Source: Bedellia somnulentella (taxonomy: Eukaryota > Arthropoda > Insecta > Lepidoptera > Bedelliidae). From it: DNA of 64,000 bases. The translations under genes and the position numbers were made by a program. The DNA is taken from NCBI GenBank assembly GCA_963576735.1, contig OY755173.1:19810873-19874872 (forward strand), given 5' to 3'. Within the stretch, counting starts at the first letter, position 1. Every line of letters begins with the position of its first letter. Below are positions 1 through 12,600 of this stretch, piece by piece. A model generated the notes under the pieces. The model searched no databases. It worked only from the letters and a program-made list of their open reading frames with translations, and was not told the DNA's origin.

Positions 1-488
1 CTAACTATTTTGTTATGTTCAGGGCCTATTGTAGGCTTTGGGCATAATTGTAAATCAATGTCTACTTTGTCACATCATTTTATCATATTGGAGTAATTAT
101 TGTACGTGCAAGTATAAATAAACTGACTCCGTGACTCCGTAGTTTCACACATAAAATTTTAAGGTTAACCCTGGGTTGCTAAAGATATTACAGGCTGAAC
201 CACTTTAACGTCCAATAATCAAGATGAATAAATTCTTCTGAAGGCACTTCCAACCGTCATTAAGGGCCACTTTCAAGGTAATAGTCGTTACTCTCTCAAC
301 CCGCGCTACGATTGGTGGACTATCTAATTCACCCTATACTATACAGCTTTAATCCTTTATAAGGCAAGGTATGATCAAAAATCTTTAAATTTCACTTCTT
401 TTTGAAGCTAGGTAAGGTTGAAATTATGATGGTCGTTATTAGGCTACTGCCTTATACAGCTTTAATAAGATAATTCAAGAACCATTAC
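1..488. other. pcs intron 3, unannotated edge
   Basis: Sequence downstream of pcs exon 3 up to the window edge. I see no further pcs exon, repeat family or RNA gene in it. Confidence 0.5.
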
Positions 489-666
489 CACTAGCTCTCT
501 GAAAATGCAAGGCGGCCCTCTGACACTCGGCTCTCGCTAAACTGGCTGCTGCCACCGCCTCGTGGTACGGTCTGGAGCGCTCCACACACGACCCCAGCTT
601 CTTGCTGAGCACTTGCAGACGTCTGGAGGTCTCGTTTAGAAGGATCTGGAAGGTTTTCGTTGATTC
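489..666 (-). CDS. pcs: pcs exon 3
   Basis: A 178-nt exon that starts in phase 0 after CTTCCAG and ends in phase 1 at donor GTAATGG. It encodes ESTKTFQILLNETSRRLQVL, then SKKLGSCVERSRPYHEAVAA and a stretch ending ALHFQRAS. This is the coiled-coil continuation seen in SH3BP5 proteins. The next exon is outside the window. Confidence 0.9.
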
Positions 667-3600
667 CTGGAAGTGAGAATAAATAAGGGATGGTTGTATG
701 TTTGTTGTTGCTAGATGCGGTTAAAATACTGGCTGGGTAAGAGAAAGTGAGGTTTCCGTTGGTTTCCAAGTTGATTTACACGTATTATACTTTCTTTAAT
801 GTACTGTTTAATATCATCCGCGTTTTGATGAAATTTATTGGAACTTTTTGCACGAAATTGTAATGTAGATACAGGAAAAAACGTGCTACTACGACACACA
901 ACAAAAACTCTATCATAATTTGGAACAAAACTAATAAGAGTAGAGGCCGAGGCATCACATGAAATGTAGCCAAATCTTGTAGAATAACACAACTAATGAT
1001 GATGGTAATGTCAGTTAATAACGTTCCAAGAGAACAAATTCAGATCAATTGAATAGGTGCTAATAAATAAGGCATATACAGTATACGAGATACGCGTGAA
1101 ACACACTTTCCATATCTGAAAGTCTGGTAAAGACCAGCATCCGTTTCGTGAACAATAAAAGGGCATATATTAAAATATTAATTTTAATAAAGTTCGGAGG
1201 GTTTGTACAAAGTGGCGATCGATACAGAGTTATAGACCTGTTTTGGACAGCCTTCGCCCCAAACTTCCTTCTGCAAGAATTCCACAGCTTTTTAGCCTGG
1301 TATGACACTTTTACAAACACGAAATATTGGTGCTCAAATTGGTGAGGTCAAAATAATTGTTACCAATTAGTCACCTAGACTAGTTCGTTGACTCGTAGAC
1401 TGCAAGAAGACAATATCAAAATATATTTAACCTCCATTTCTTGTGCCGTGTAGTGTCAGCTGAGGATAAGATTAATATTATCTCATCTCTTCACGTAGGT
1501 GTCATATGAGGCGACTAAGGTAGAAAGGGGTAGTGACATTCTAAGCCGGTACTACACGGCAAGTATTTTACACACATACATTAAATTACCAGTAAAACCG
1601 ACACCAGGCAATTCATTTAATTTAAGTTATTGTTTATGACTATCTATTCTATGTTTAAAACATTGTTAAATAATTCTTCTGTAACCATCTTTTTCCCACT
1701 GAACTTCAAAAAGTAGCTTGAGCAAAGCAAATTCCAAAGCTTAAGCTGGGGCAGTTTTTTTGGAATTATTGCGGTTAGAATAGTTAAAAAAAAGGTTTGT
1801 ACCACTACCTACACCACTCCTAAGTCCCCTTAAATGAAGGTACATACATACATAGATATACTCACGCCGTTAGTTCCAATTAAGGTAGGCGATCATAGAC
1901 ACCACTTTTACAATCTTTTAACAAACTCTAGCTTCGTTCACATCTGTGGGAGTCATGTTAGAGCGCACACTACTGCGGACTCAAACGCACATAGCAGCGT
2001 CTCACTCATATTCCTACATCGCGGAGTGTAAATGTTTTTCGAGTTAAGCATAGATACAAATTATAAGTTGGTACACAGGAGGGTGTACTGGCCAGTACAT
2101 CTTTGCTGTTCCCACAGTGGTGACCCCTCGATAAGAACACACGCTTCTTTCTACTACATTTTCTCGATCTACCCGCAACTTCTATTCCTCGCTTACCTCA
2201 CCACACCATTCATTCAGCAGAGCATCTACAGGCATGCAAACACCGGCCTCATTGCTCACACTGAATTTGGTAATTGGTTATAGGTACCTCCTAGCTTTGA
2301 TATCGTCGTATCGACTAGGAGGGGAGTACTGTGGGAGTCATGTTAGAGCGCACACTACTGCGGACTCAAACGCACATAGCAGCGTCTCACTCATATTCCT
2401 ACATCGCGGAGTGTAAATGTTTTTCGAGTTAAGCATAGATACAAATTATAAGTTGGTACACAGCAGGGTGTACTGGCCAGTATATCTTTGCTGTTTCCAC
2501 ACATCCATAAATCTTTTCATGCTCTTTTATAAATAACCGACAACCGTGCATGCAACCGAGCAACCGTGATAGCTCAATGGATAGAACACTGGTTCTCGTG
2601 CAAACGACTAGTGTTCAAATCCCGGGTCAGGCCCACACCAATTTGTCTTTTCTAAAGATGTGTGGTTAATTTATCATGGTTGTTAATGGTGAGAGAAAAA
2701 CATCGTGAGGAAACCCACATGACTGAGTTGTACTTAGTCATGTGACAGTGTATTCGTACAAAACGGCGATAGGCCTGCCCCCTACCACGTGAGTACACTG
2801 TTCATGCAAAACGTGGGTACTCCGAACACCATGTGACAAAGTCTCGTGATGTTCAAAGTATTAGTACCTCTGCCAACCCCTTCGGGGATATTCGGCGTGA
2901 ACGTTTATGTTATGTTATGTTTATAAATAAAGGTGTAAAATCCTAATAGCATAGACAATAAAATGCAATACATTGTATCATCTCCGTACGAGTGCACGCG
3001 CTGATTGCCTGCCAAGGCTCGCGCTCAATTCAAATCATATTCAAATGGACGTACGGCGCAGGAGCGTACCAATTAGCACCGTGTGTGCACAGCTTGGAGC
3101 CAATTTGTAGCCAGTTGTGTTTGCCTGGTGTCGGTTTTACTGGTAATTTAATGTATGTGTAAAATACTTGCCTTATAGTACCGGCTTAGAATGTCACTAC
3201 CCCTTTCTACCCATGGGTGTCGTAAGAGACGACTAAGGGTATCGGGCTATTTTAGGTGATTTTTGGGCGATGCGGTGGAAGATCCATTACCTACGATACT
3301 TTATTTGTATCATCTTGTCCCCTATCAACTTCCAAATTTGGCTGAAGAGTTTCTAGCTCTAAAGCTCTTTCTACCTCTTTTTGGGATTAATACATACATA
3401 CATACATATACTCACGGCTATAATTCCCTAGAAGGGGTAGCCAGAGCCAAGGAATTGTAAATTCCTCAGCCACTTTTGGAAGTTGAGTGGGGAAAAGGCG
3501 GTAAAATAAAGGTTTTTGGTGATGGGTCTCCAACCGCATCGCCCAAAAATCCAATAAAAAGCCCCGATACCCTTAGTCGCCTCTTACGACACCCGTGGGT

Positions 3601-6600
3601 AGAAAAGGGTAGCGACATTCTAAGCCGGCACTACACGGCAATTAATGGGATTAATGGCTGTGAGTATATGGTAATTTGGTTAGTTACGCCCAAGGTTTTA
3701 AGCTCATAACCTATACGCGTCTCACTGAGGGGAAACGGGGCGCTCATAAATACATAATTTGTCCTTTAACGAAGCTGTCGAGCACGGTTACCCTATCTAT
3801 CACAAATAAGCGAATCGATTCGAGACCTGATTAGAGTAGATTCGTTCCTAAACGTTCGCCCTTTACAATGACATATGTGTAATCGATTTCAATTATTTTT
3901 TTTATTCCGAGACCTCAAAGTACTAAAAAAATGGAATTACTAAAATGTCATTCCAACTATTATACTATAGGTGTGTAAAGGTTATATTGTTGTTATGAAG
4001 GTATTATTCTGCCCAACCTTAGACGGAGTGGCCAGGGTTTATCTAAGCCGGTCAATCGCTTCACGTATTGACATAATAGGCAAGACAACAGTAAAGGAAA
4101 CCCGTTAAATCCTAGTCAAGGGGAATCCACACAAGTTCACCGTATTATATATGTAAAAAATATGAATTAACTAACCCTAATGAGCAATACTAGATAGCCA
4201 TTTCGCTAGGTGACATGAAAGAAAGAGTAGGTCGTGATTTATACGAAAATTTGCGTCGCATACGGCAAAGCAACTGTAATATGAAGAAAATGGGTCACGT
4301 AATATAGGTGCCGTGTAGTTCCGGCTAAGAATGTCACTACTTTCTACACACGGGTGTCGTAAGAGGTGACTAAGGGTATGAGGCTTTTTGAAGTGGTTTT
4401 TGAGCGATGCGGTTGGAGACCCATTACCAACGATACTTTATTAGTACCATCTTGTCCCCAATCAACTTCCAAATGTTGAGGAGGATGAGAAGTTACCAAC
4501 TCTGAAGCTCTGGCTAACCCTTTTGGGATTTATCGCCGTGAATATATGTATATGTATGTAATATACATAATCAAAAAACTATACAGCATTTTTTTTTAAA
4601 TTTAGTTTACTTTGACATAACTCGCTCTGATAAATCCAGACATGCATTTTATGAATAAGCAACACACATTACATGAATAAGATTGGAAACATCTTCGAAA
4701 GCAGGTTTTTCTTACCCTATTGTTTATCTCACAGGTAAGTGTAAGATAGTCAAAGGACAATTAAGTAAATAGACGTAAACTCGTTTGGCCTCGCTGCCTA
4801 CCCGCAAACAGGTTTGAGTGACAAAGCTGGTTTTGGCTGGACTTGGAATTGTGCCGTTTTAAAGGATAATTGCAATTCTTAATATTAGCAGATAAGTAGG
4901 AAAGAAATCTGCACTAATGCAGTAAGCATAGGTTCGAAACCTGAAACAGGTCTTAATCTAAAATATATTTATTTTGACGCAATTTTTACTCATCGGAGTG
5001 GGCAGAGGCAATCAAACAACACTGCGTAGAATCCCGTTGACCCTCGGGCGTCGTTTACATTTCACACATCTTTACAAACAAGCCCTTTTAATGTTTATAT
5101 TTCGGATACCTGCCTTTTTAGAAATGCCTCCTTGGTTATTTTTTACTGACACATCTATCTACATTGGCTCTAAGCATCTCTTTCAGTAATCGTTCACAAA
5201 AAAATGGAGTTTATAGGCTCGGTAAAACTTATTGTAGCTATCATGTAGTCAGTAGCAACAGCATCGTGAGGGCTGTTCCTGAACGTTTTGACTGTCCTAT
5301 TTTGGCTCACTGGGTGCGTACCATTCACTGGAACAGGGAATGTACCGCATACAGTACGGCAAAGTGACGATACCATAAGATTTTAGATAAATTACAATAA
5401 TAATACTAACAATAGGTTTAAGTAATTTTCATAGTCTAAAAACAAATATTGTAACAAGCATTGTAATGGATGTTGTAACGTCTGAAATAAATAAATATAC
5501 ATAATCATCTCTACTTAATTTGAGTAATGAAGTGTTTTTTACACATATTTTCTGTCCTCAGTCTTGTGACAGCATATAAGATAGCAATACCCTCTCATGT
5601 TTGTGAGACAAATAATAGGGAATTGTTTTGAGTGAAACAATTAGGAACTTTTTTTATATAAAAAAGGCCGTAACTTTTTGTAAATCCGAAATAAGAATTT
5701 CCATACTAGATAATCAGGTGCGACTCTGGCACTTTGTGTTGTAATTAGCGTATCGTTTTGTTTCGTAACCGCATGAAATTTAAGTATAAAACGAGTGTTT
5801 TATTAAATTAATATCGCAATTTGCAACATATATCAACATTGTATTCAAATGATGCAGATAATAAACATACGTATTGTATGCGAGTAAGAAAACCAATAAT
5901 TTAAGTCTCTAATTTATCAGAAATTGTCTAAACAAAAGCGGCACGTACCTTAATAATAACTCAGGTTAGACTTTACTCTTGATGTTATTCATCAACGTAG
6001 GCACCCTAACAGTTTAAAGGCAGAACTTTTTCGTTAACTTATTTTTTTAAACCGAGACGTTGTAAATTAATGATTATGATATACTATAAAAATAAAAACT
6101 TACGTCCAACTCCAGTTCCAGTTTATTGATCTCATCAGTGGCAGCGTTCAACTTTTCCAGCTCAACCTGAAACCCGCGATAATACTTCAAACAATCGCAC
6201 TCAAATTTTACATCACAATAGCACAAATGAGGCAGAAACAAGCAACATCCTTGGACCGGAAACAACCTCGACATAATAAAAAAATATTGGCTGAAAACAC
6301 TGGTGTCCAGGTTGCGCTAGTTTACAAAAAAGAAACATTAAAATCTACGCGCCATTTCTTTCGACACAGAACGTAAATAGATTTCGGTCATTTACGTAAA
6401 TCGATACTATGGCTTCTTATAATTGAGTTGAGCCTTTTGCTAACAAACTATAAAAGGACATATTTAAAATACAACAACTCTATATAATATCTTTCTTCTC
6501 ATTTTTAATAAGATTTAACGTTTGTTTTGAAAAAAAATGTAAGCTAGATTAAATACACAAATTTATCGCAAAATCCGTCCTTGCTATTTGCACAAAACTT

Positions 6601-9600
6601 TTTTAATCCCCAGGCAAAACTCATTAATTTTTGTGTAAAATTAATAATAAAAATATAGTATAATGCGTAAATTATCTCACAATTATTATTAAAAAAAAAA
6701 AATTAGTATTTTTGTAAAAGCGATCTGGACTCTAGTGGATCAACCAAAAAAGCCAACTGTGTTGCAGATATAATGGGGAAAAACTTAATCTAAAGAATGC
6801 TGAATAAACCGACTACTTATTAAATTGTACCTTATGTGGATTGTTTCCTGTCTTATGATAAGCGCGACATTTTGACATATTGTTCTCGTTAAATTGTTGA
6901 ATGTAAATATTTGTAACTGGATCAAAATAGTGAAACAAACGATTTTATCATGTCAAAATGTCTTTGTAACATAAAAATAAATATAGATATTACTTACACG
7001 ATGCTTCACAGTTCTTGATTTAACAGTAAAATAATTTGGAAGCGTTAAATAAAATTGACCAAATTATAATACTAAAATTATATTTTATTTAGAGTTGAAT
7101 ACAATTACATGCGAATAATATATCTCTATTTGAGTCAATACAAAAATACACTTTTATTTCAAGACGACACAAAGTTATTTTAACAAATTAGTCGAATAAT
7201 TATATATTTTTCGATTTCTTAACAAATTGTTGAAGAATTATTCAGATCTTAACTCAAACATTTTAATTTCACAGCTATGGATTATTTTATATATTTAAAA
7301 AAGAGTAAAAAGTACCAGACAAGGAAAAATGTAAACCGAAATTATTATTTTTTACAGAAATTCAACAAACTAATACATTGCTTGGAATAAATAGGAAGGT
7401 TATATTCTTTATATAGAAATGAAAATATAAATATATTGGAATGGTTGTGTTGTACAAAATTGCACTCATTTTTAATATTTAATACGTATAACTTCGCTTT
7501 TAATATGATCATAGTTTCACATCACTTGGTTGATATACGGATGCGTAGATAACATTATTTATGTATCAACAAAGCAGAATAAAAGCAAACCACTACTAAA
7601 TACGAATATACTAAAAAGCTTAAGTAGGTAACGAAAATTAACTAAGAGTTTAAATTTAAATGAAATTATTGATTCAGTAATACCTATTAAAGCTCAAATA
7701 TCAAATAAATCATAGATTTATTCCTAAGAATAATTATTATTTGCCTTTAAGTTTTTCAAACGTTTAACCAATACCATATTCAACATTGTGTTAACATGAA
7801 AAAAATAGAACTATATTTATCCAAAAATCAAAGGTCTAAACGTTAGGTAATTAAATAAGTATTATTAAAAAAGTAGAAACTGCCTAAACAAAACTTAATA
7901 TTTAAATAAAGTTGCATTAAACTGTAAGAATATATAGTGTCAATACTTCTTTAATTTTGGTAAATTTTTATTGCTTTGTAATATTATAATTAGTAAAAAA
8001 TAATGTGATGATAAAAAACAAACTCGTATTACTTTCATTTAATACGGCTGTATATGGGCATTTCTCTGTAAGCTCGTATAGGTTCCATATAGATGATGTC
8101 CTGGCGTTTATTTTTAATATTTTCCAATAAAACGTGTCCTATTTCAAAGAAAATGATTTGTTGATTTAGTAAAATAAGGCGGCCCACTGAATTTAAGCGT
8201 ATTTTTCGAGTTATTATCCATTTTACAAAAAACCATGACAGGGGACTGTTTCGGGCGACAGGGGACTGTTTTTAATGTGATAGGGTACTGTTAAGTGAGA
8301 CAGGGTACTTTTATTTTACTTTATTCAATCGTTTATTATTAGTCTTTTTAGTCTTAAGGTCTTGTATTTGTTGCCTTTCAGAAATCCACATTTTATATTT
8401 TATGACTTTACTGTTATCAAATTCTTTATATTTCGTGTTCGTATTAAGGCAAGTATGTCAGGATCTCGCCAAACAATTCACATTATACCGTTCGCAACAT
8501 AGCTCTTCCAGTAACTTCTGGTGGTTGTTGTAAGTCAATATATTAGCAGTATGAAGTGCTTCAGCTTCATATCTATGTTGCTGTGAACTATACAAAGACA
8601 TGTATCGCGGTTTTGAGCATTTGGTTTCACAACCCAAAATCGAAGGAGTCGGCAAAATGTTTAGTAACTAATTTTCAAGTTGCCAGTAATAAACTTTTTG
8701 TAAAGATTCATAACTGTGTCAAGAAGATACCTTTTCTGTTTCTTTACAGCCTTCCTAATTATAAATTCTTTTTTTACCGGCTCCCATACGACTATTACCA
8801 TTATCTTCAAAGAAATTGTGAACAGCTCTTTTATAACTTTCAGGTATTTTACATCGTTTCGCTACAGGTACATCTAAGCCATTAAGATTGGATTTTTTAC
8901 CGGGTCTAGACAACGATTTAATTTCTTTATGTATCCATACTTTCGAACAATACTACCAGTAACAACTTTTTTGAAAATTTGTCTCTCTTTCGTACGTTTT
9001 AGTGTAGAATAATTTTCTTTCAAATGTTTACTAATGACGTCGCCAAACAACGCTTTCTTTACAACTTCTTTTCTTTCATCAGGTTCTTCTAACATTTTTA
9101 ACATCTTTGTTTTAGGTGTACTCTTTCACGTTCTTCTTCAATTTACTTTTAAATCTAGCTAACCTTTTCTTGTACTTCTGGAGCTGTTTCCCTAACCGTG
9201 CATTTTTTTCATTTCCTTTCGTATTGAATTTTTTACGTCGCCTCGTGGATTCTTTCTTTGTAGTAGACTAGCACTGGAAACTACTGGGCTTGGAGCTGAA
9301 GAATACTGCTCTGGGATTGGCGTGGTGGGTCTTGTAGCCGGAGGACCTGCTTCTGGATCCGATACTGGCGTATTGTCTGGTATACATGTATTAGTGATAC
9401 TTTTCAGTCTTAATCTTTTGTTTCGGTACACGTTACAATGTTCTTTCCACTTCTTTAGGGCAACTCTGTGCTCGCGAGGTGTCATATCCTCTACCAACTT
9501 TCGCAAACCTTTTTCCTTCTTGTTTTGGTACTTACATTTTTCCTTTTCTCTCATTTCTTTTCTCTTTTGTGGGACATTTTTCCGTTTTTCATATCATTGT

Positions 9601-12600
9601 CGTTCTGCTTCTCTTTTCTTCTGTAGTAATTCCTCTCGAGATAACTTTTTCTTTCTAGGAGCCATATCATGTATTTTCTAGCTTGGTCTGTAAACTAAAT
9701 TTAAATAATATAAGTTTATAAAGAAATATAATTATGCATTGATGATGCCTATTGATTAAAACAGATTAGCCGAGAAATTTGCACAAACAACACATAAACA
9801 CAATACCAATACGTCAAAGACACAGTCCCCTGTTATATAAAACAGTACCCTGCCACATTTTTTGACAGAGGACTGTTGCCAGGGGACTGTGTATTTTGAA
9901 TAGATATCACAATATTTTAAAAACTGATGTTAATAGTTTATTTAAGAACATACCGATCAATTTAGACATAATTATAAAAATAAATAAACTGTATAATATG
10001 AATAATTAATGCAATTAACATAATATTATAACTTACCAGAGGACTGTTTGTAGCACCGGAACAAACACGCGTGCACCATACAAATGTCACTCTGACACTA
10101 AACAAAATGACGTCTCGCCACCGCTTTCGGCATCGTAGCCAATTTCACATCAATTGCGTTTTGTTTCACATAGAACAATGTTATTTAATATTACAGCTTT
10201 ATTTTACTATGGATTAAAATTTTTGGCAGGGGACTGTATGAAAATTTTGGGGACAAAGTTTACAGGTGTATAGTAAATAATAAAATGCATAATTACAACT
10301 AGTTTTATAAAAATAATCTATTTTAATATGTTTTCTTTATGATTATTACTAACAAACGTATGTAGCATTAATAACTTTTTAGTAAATCTCATATCTAGTC
10401 AACAAATCAGTCATGGGGACAGCCAGGGGACTGTCTTTTTAGAGCTTCTAACACATGTAGAAAAACAATGAAAATAGTTATGGCGCTTAAAACGACGAGC
10501 CTGTAAAGTTTTGGGATGAGAGTTTTTTTAGGAGTTATTATTTGTTAAATAATTAAATTACTTATGGAAAAATTCGGTCGGGACAGCCAATTACGAGCTT
10601 ACAGAGAAAGGCCCATATAGTTAAAGGCTAGAGTTTTTTTCTAACCAGCCCAAAAACAGTTATAATATTACATATTGAAACTTATTAAAAATAACATACA
10701 TAAGGTCACTTCCGTTATTACAAGGTGCGCAAATAGAATTCTTATGGTTAAAAGAAATAACAAAATTCAACTAGTGAAAAGGCTGAATGAACCAAATGTT
10801 TCTTTTTAAATTTTCAGACTTCTTCAAAAACTAATGTAAATATGATAAAAAGAGACTCGGACATTTAAATATTGTCTAAAACGCACAAGAATATTTCCAA
10901 ACAGAAGACGTGGAATTAATTAGATTTCTTGCCATGCATGTAGATAAGTTTTGTTTTATTTTATTCCGAACACATTATTAAGATTTTGGAGTTGGGTCAG
11001 TGTTTGATAACAAAGTAACATTTTACCAATTTACAGAACAAAACAGTGAGTCTTTATATCAACATCGTTGGCAAACAATAAATAAGTCATCGATCATCAT
11101 GATCAACAAAACAAAAAAAGTTCATTAAAAACTGGGTTTCTTAAGGTTTTATTCTCATTAACAAATCACATCCTCGAGACAGGGTAAGCGGCAATTAGGG
11201 GAGGTTTTGTTTACCTAACTGGATGGAAGTACCCCCTTATAGCTAGCCAACGGTAGCCCAGTTTTATGGGAAAAGCCATACGGCAGGTTTGTATCGATGT
11301 GTTGTCATGTGACCAATTTCAATATTATATTTCTAGTATCTTTAGCATTAATCACATTATGATTTCGATAACTATCGAGTACCAAATTAATCATTATCCC
11401 ACGAATCAGAATTTCAATCATAAATTATTGTTTTTATATTAGTACTGAAACTCAGTACTAAGTAATTCTGATTTACTAAAGATTGCTGTCAGGTACAAAA
11501 CATACCTAGATAAGTGTGTTTCAGATTGCCACTTCCTGGACATGCCAGTCATGCATGCTCTTCAGAACGATCCAACTAATTAAAGAAACCCTGATGTCAC
11601 AACTTTTGAGATATATTCTATAATTCTTACTGCGTTATTTCGAGACAGAAGAGTGGTGTTTGACTAAATTATATATTAAAGGCAACGATCGCGTGACAGG
11701 TGCGGTATCAAGGCAAGGGTGTGCTCCGTGTGATTGTCAATCGATAGTCCAAATACGTAGAGAAGGCTTCAACATGAGACATTCCAGTAAATTTCAATTT
11801 AATGTAAAATGACTAACGATTCGAACGAAATGGAATTAATAAGTGGAACTTTTGGTCTTACTAAAAAGCACATCGGTAACAAAATATTGTGGGTGGAAAA
11901 CATGTCTGTGTTATCCGAATTAAATAACATATTCTAAAAAACATAAGTTATCCTATATTAATGTTTTAAAGCAAAAGTATTACAATCGAGACGCGATGTT
12001 CTTATAAAAATATGCAAAAAGGCCATTCATTCAAATTTAAAACAAGTATACTTTATATTTGGAATCTAACTATTGTATTAAGCTAACAGTGTAGTCATGC
12101 GCGCACGCACGCGTTTATGCAAATAAAGTGACAAGAAACGTAAACACACATTGAGAAACCGTATGATATGAAATCTCAGACCACGATGGCACATAAGAGT
12201 CAGATAAGAATAAATTAAAAACGTTACAGCAACAACACAAAACGAATCGACATTAAATTCTGATATTAACATTAAATGGACAGGAAACAGTCCAAAAGTA
12301 TAAGGTACTAGAATACAAACATTATCAATATCTTATTAGGGTATACGATACGTTATATACAGTATAAAGTAAGAGAATCATAAGGGCTTGGACCGTTTAG
12401 TGTAAATCACTATCACAAATATATTTCCCGGAGACGAAGCGTCGTTTAACGAGCGAAAGCCGATATCCACTCCCGATCAGCTCAAACTCGATCCCGGATA
12501 GGGTTGCCCCCTCGCAGTTGAACTGTGCTGATATCGTCGCTTTAGTGGAAGGACCTTTGTCCAGCTCAAACCGAGCTCGGAGCGAGCCCACTCCTCTGTC

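Larger units (their letters stand above)
667..6103 (-). other. pcs: pcs intron 2, repeat-rich
   Basis: A 5.4-kb intron holding a TRIM, a tRNA-derived SINE, several copies of the TATG-tailed SINE-like family and two decayed LINE 3' ends (listed separately). The stretches 667-1490, 3670-4305, 4570-4970 and 5113-6103 show nothing I recognise. Confidence 0.6.
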
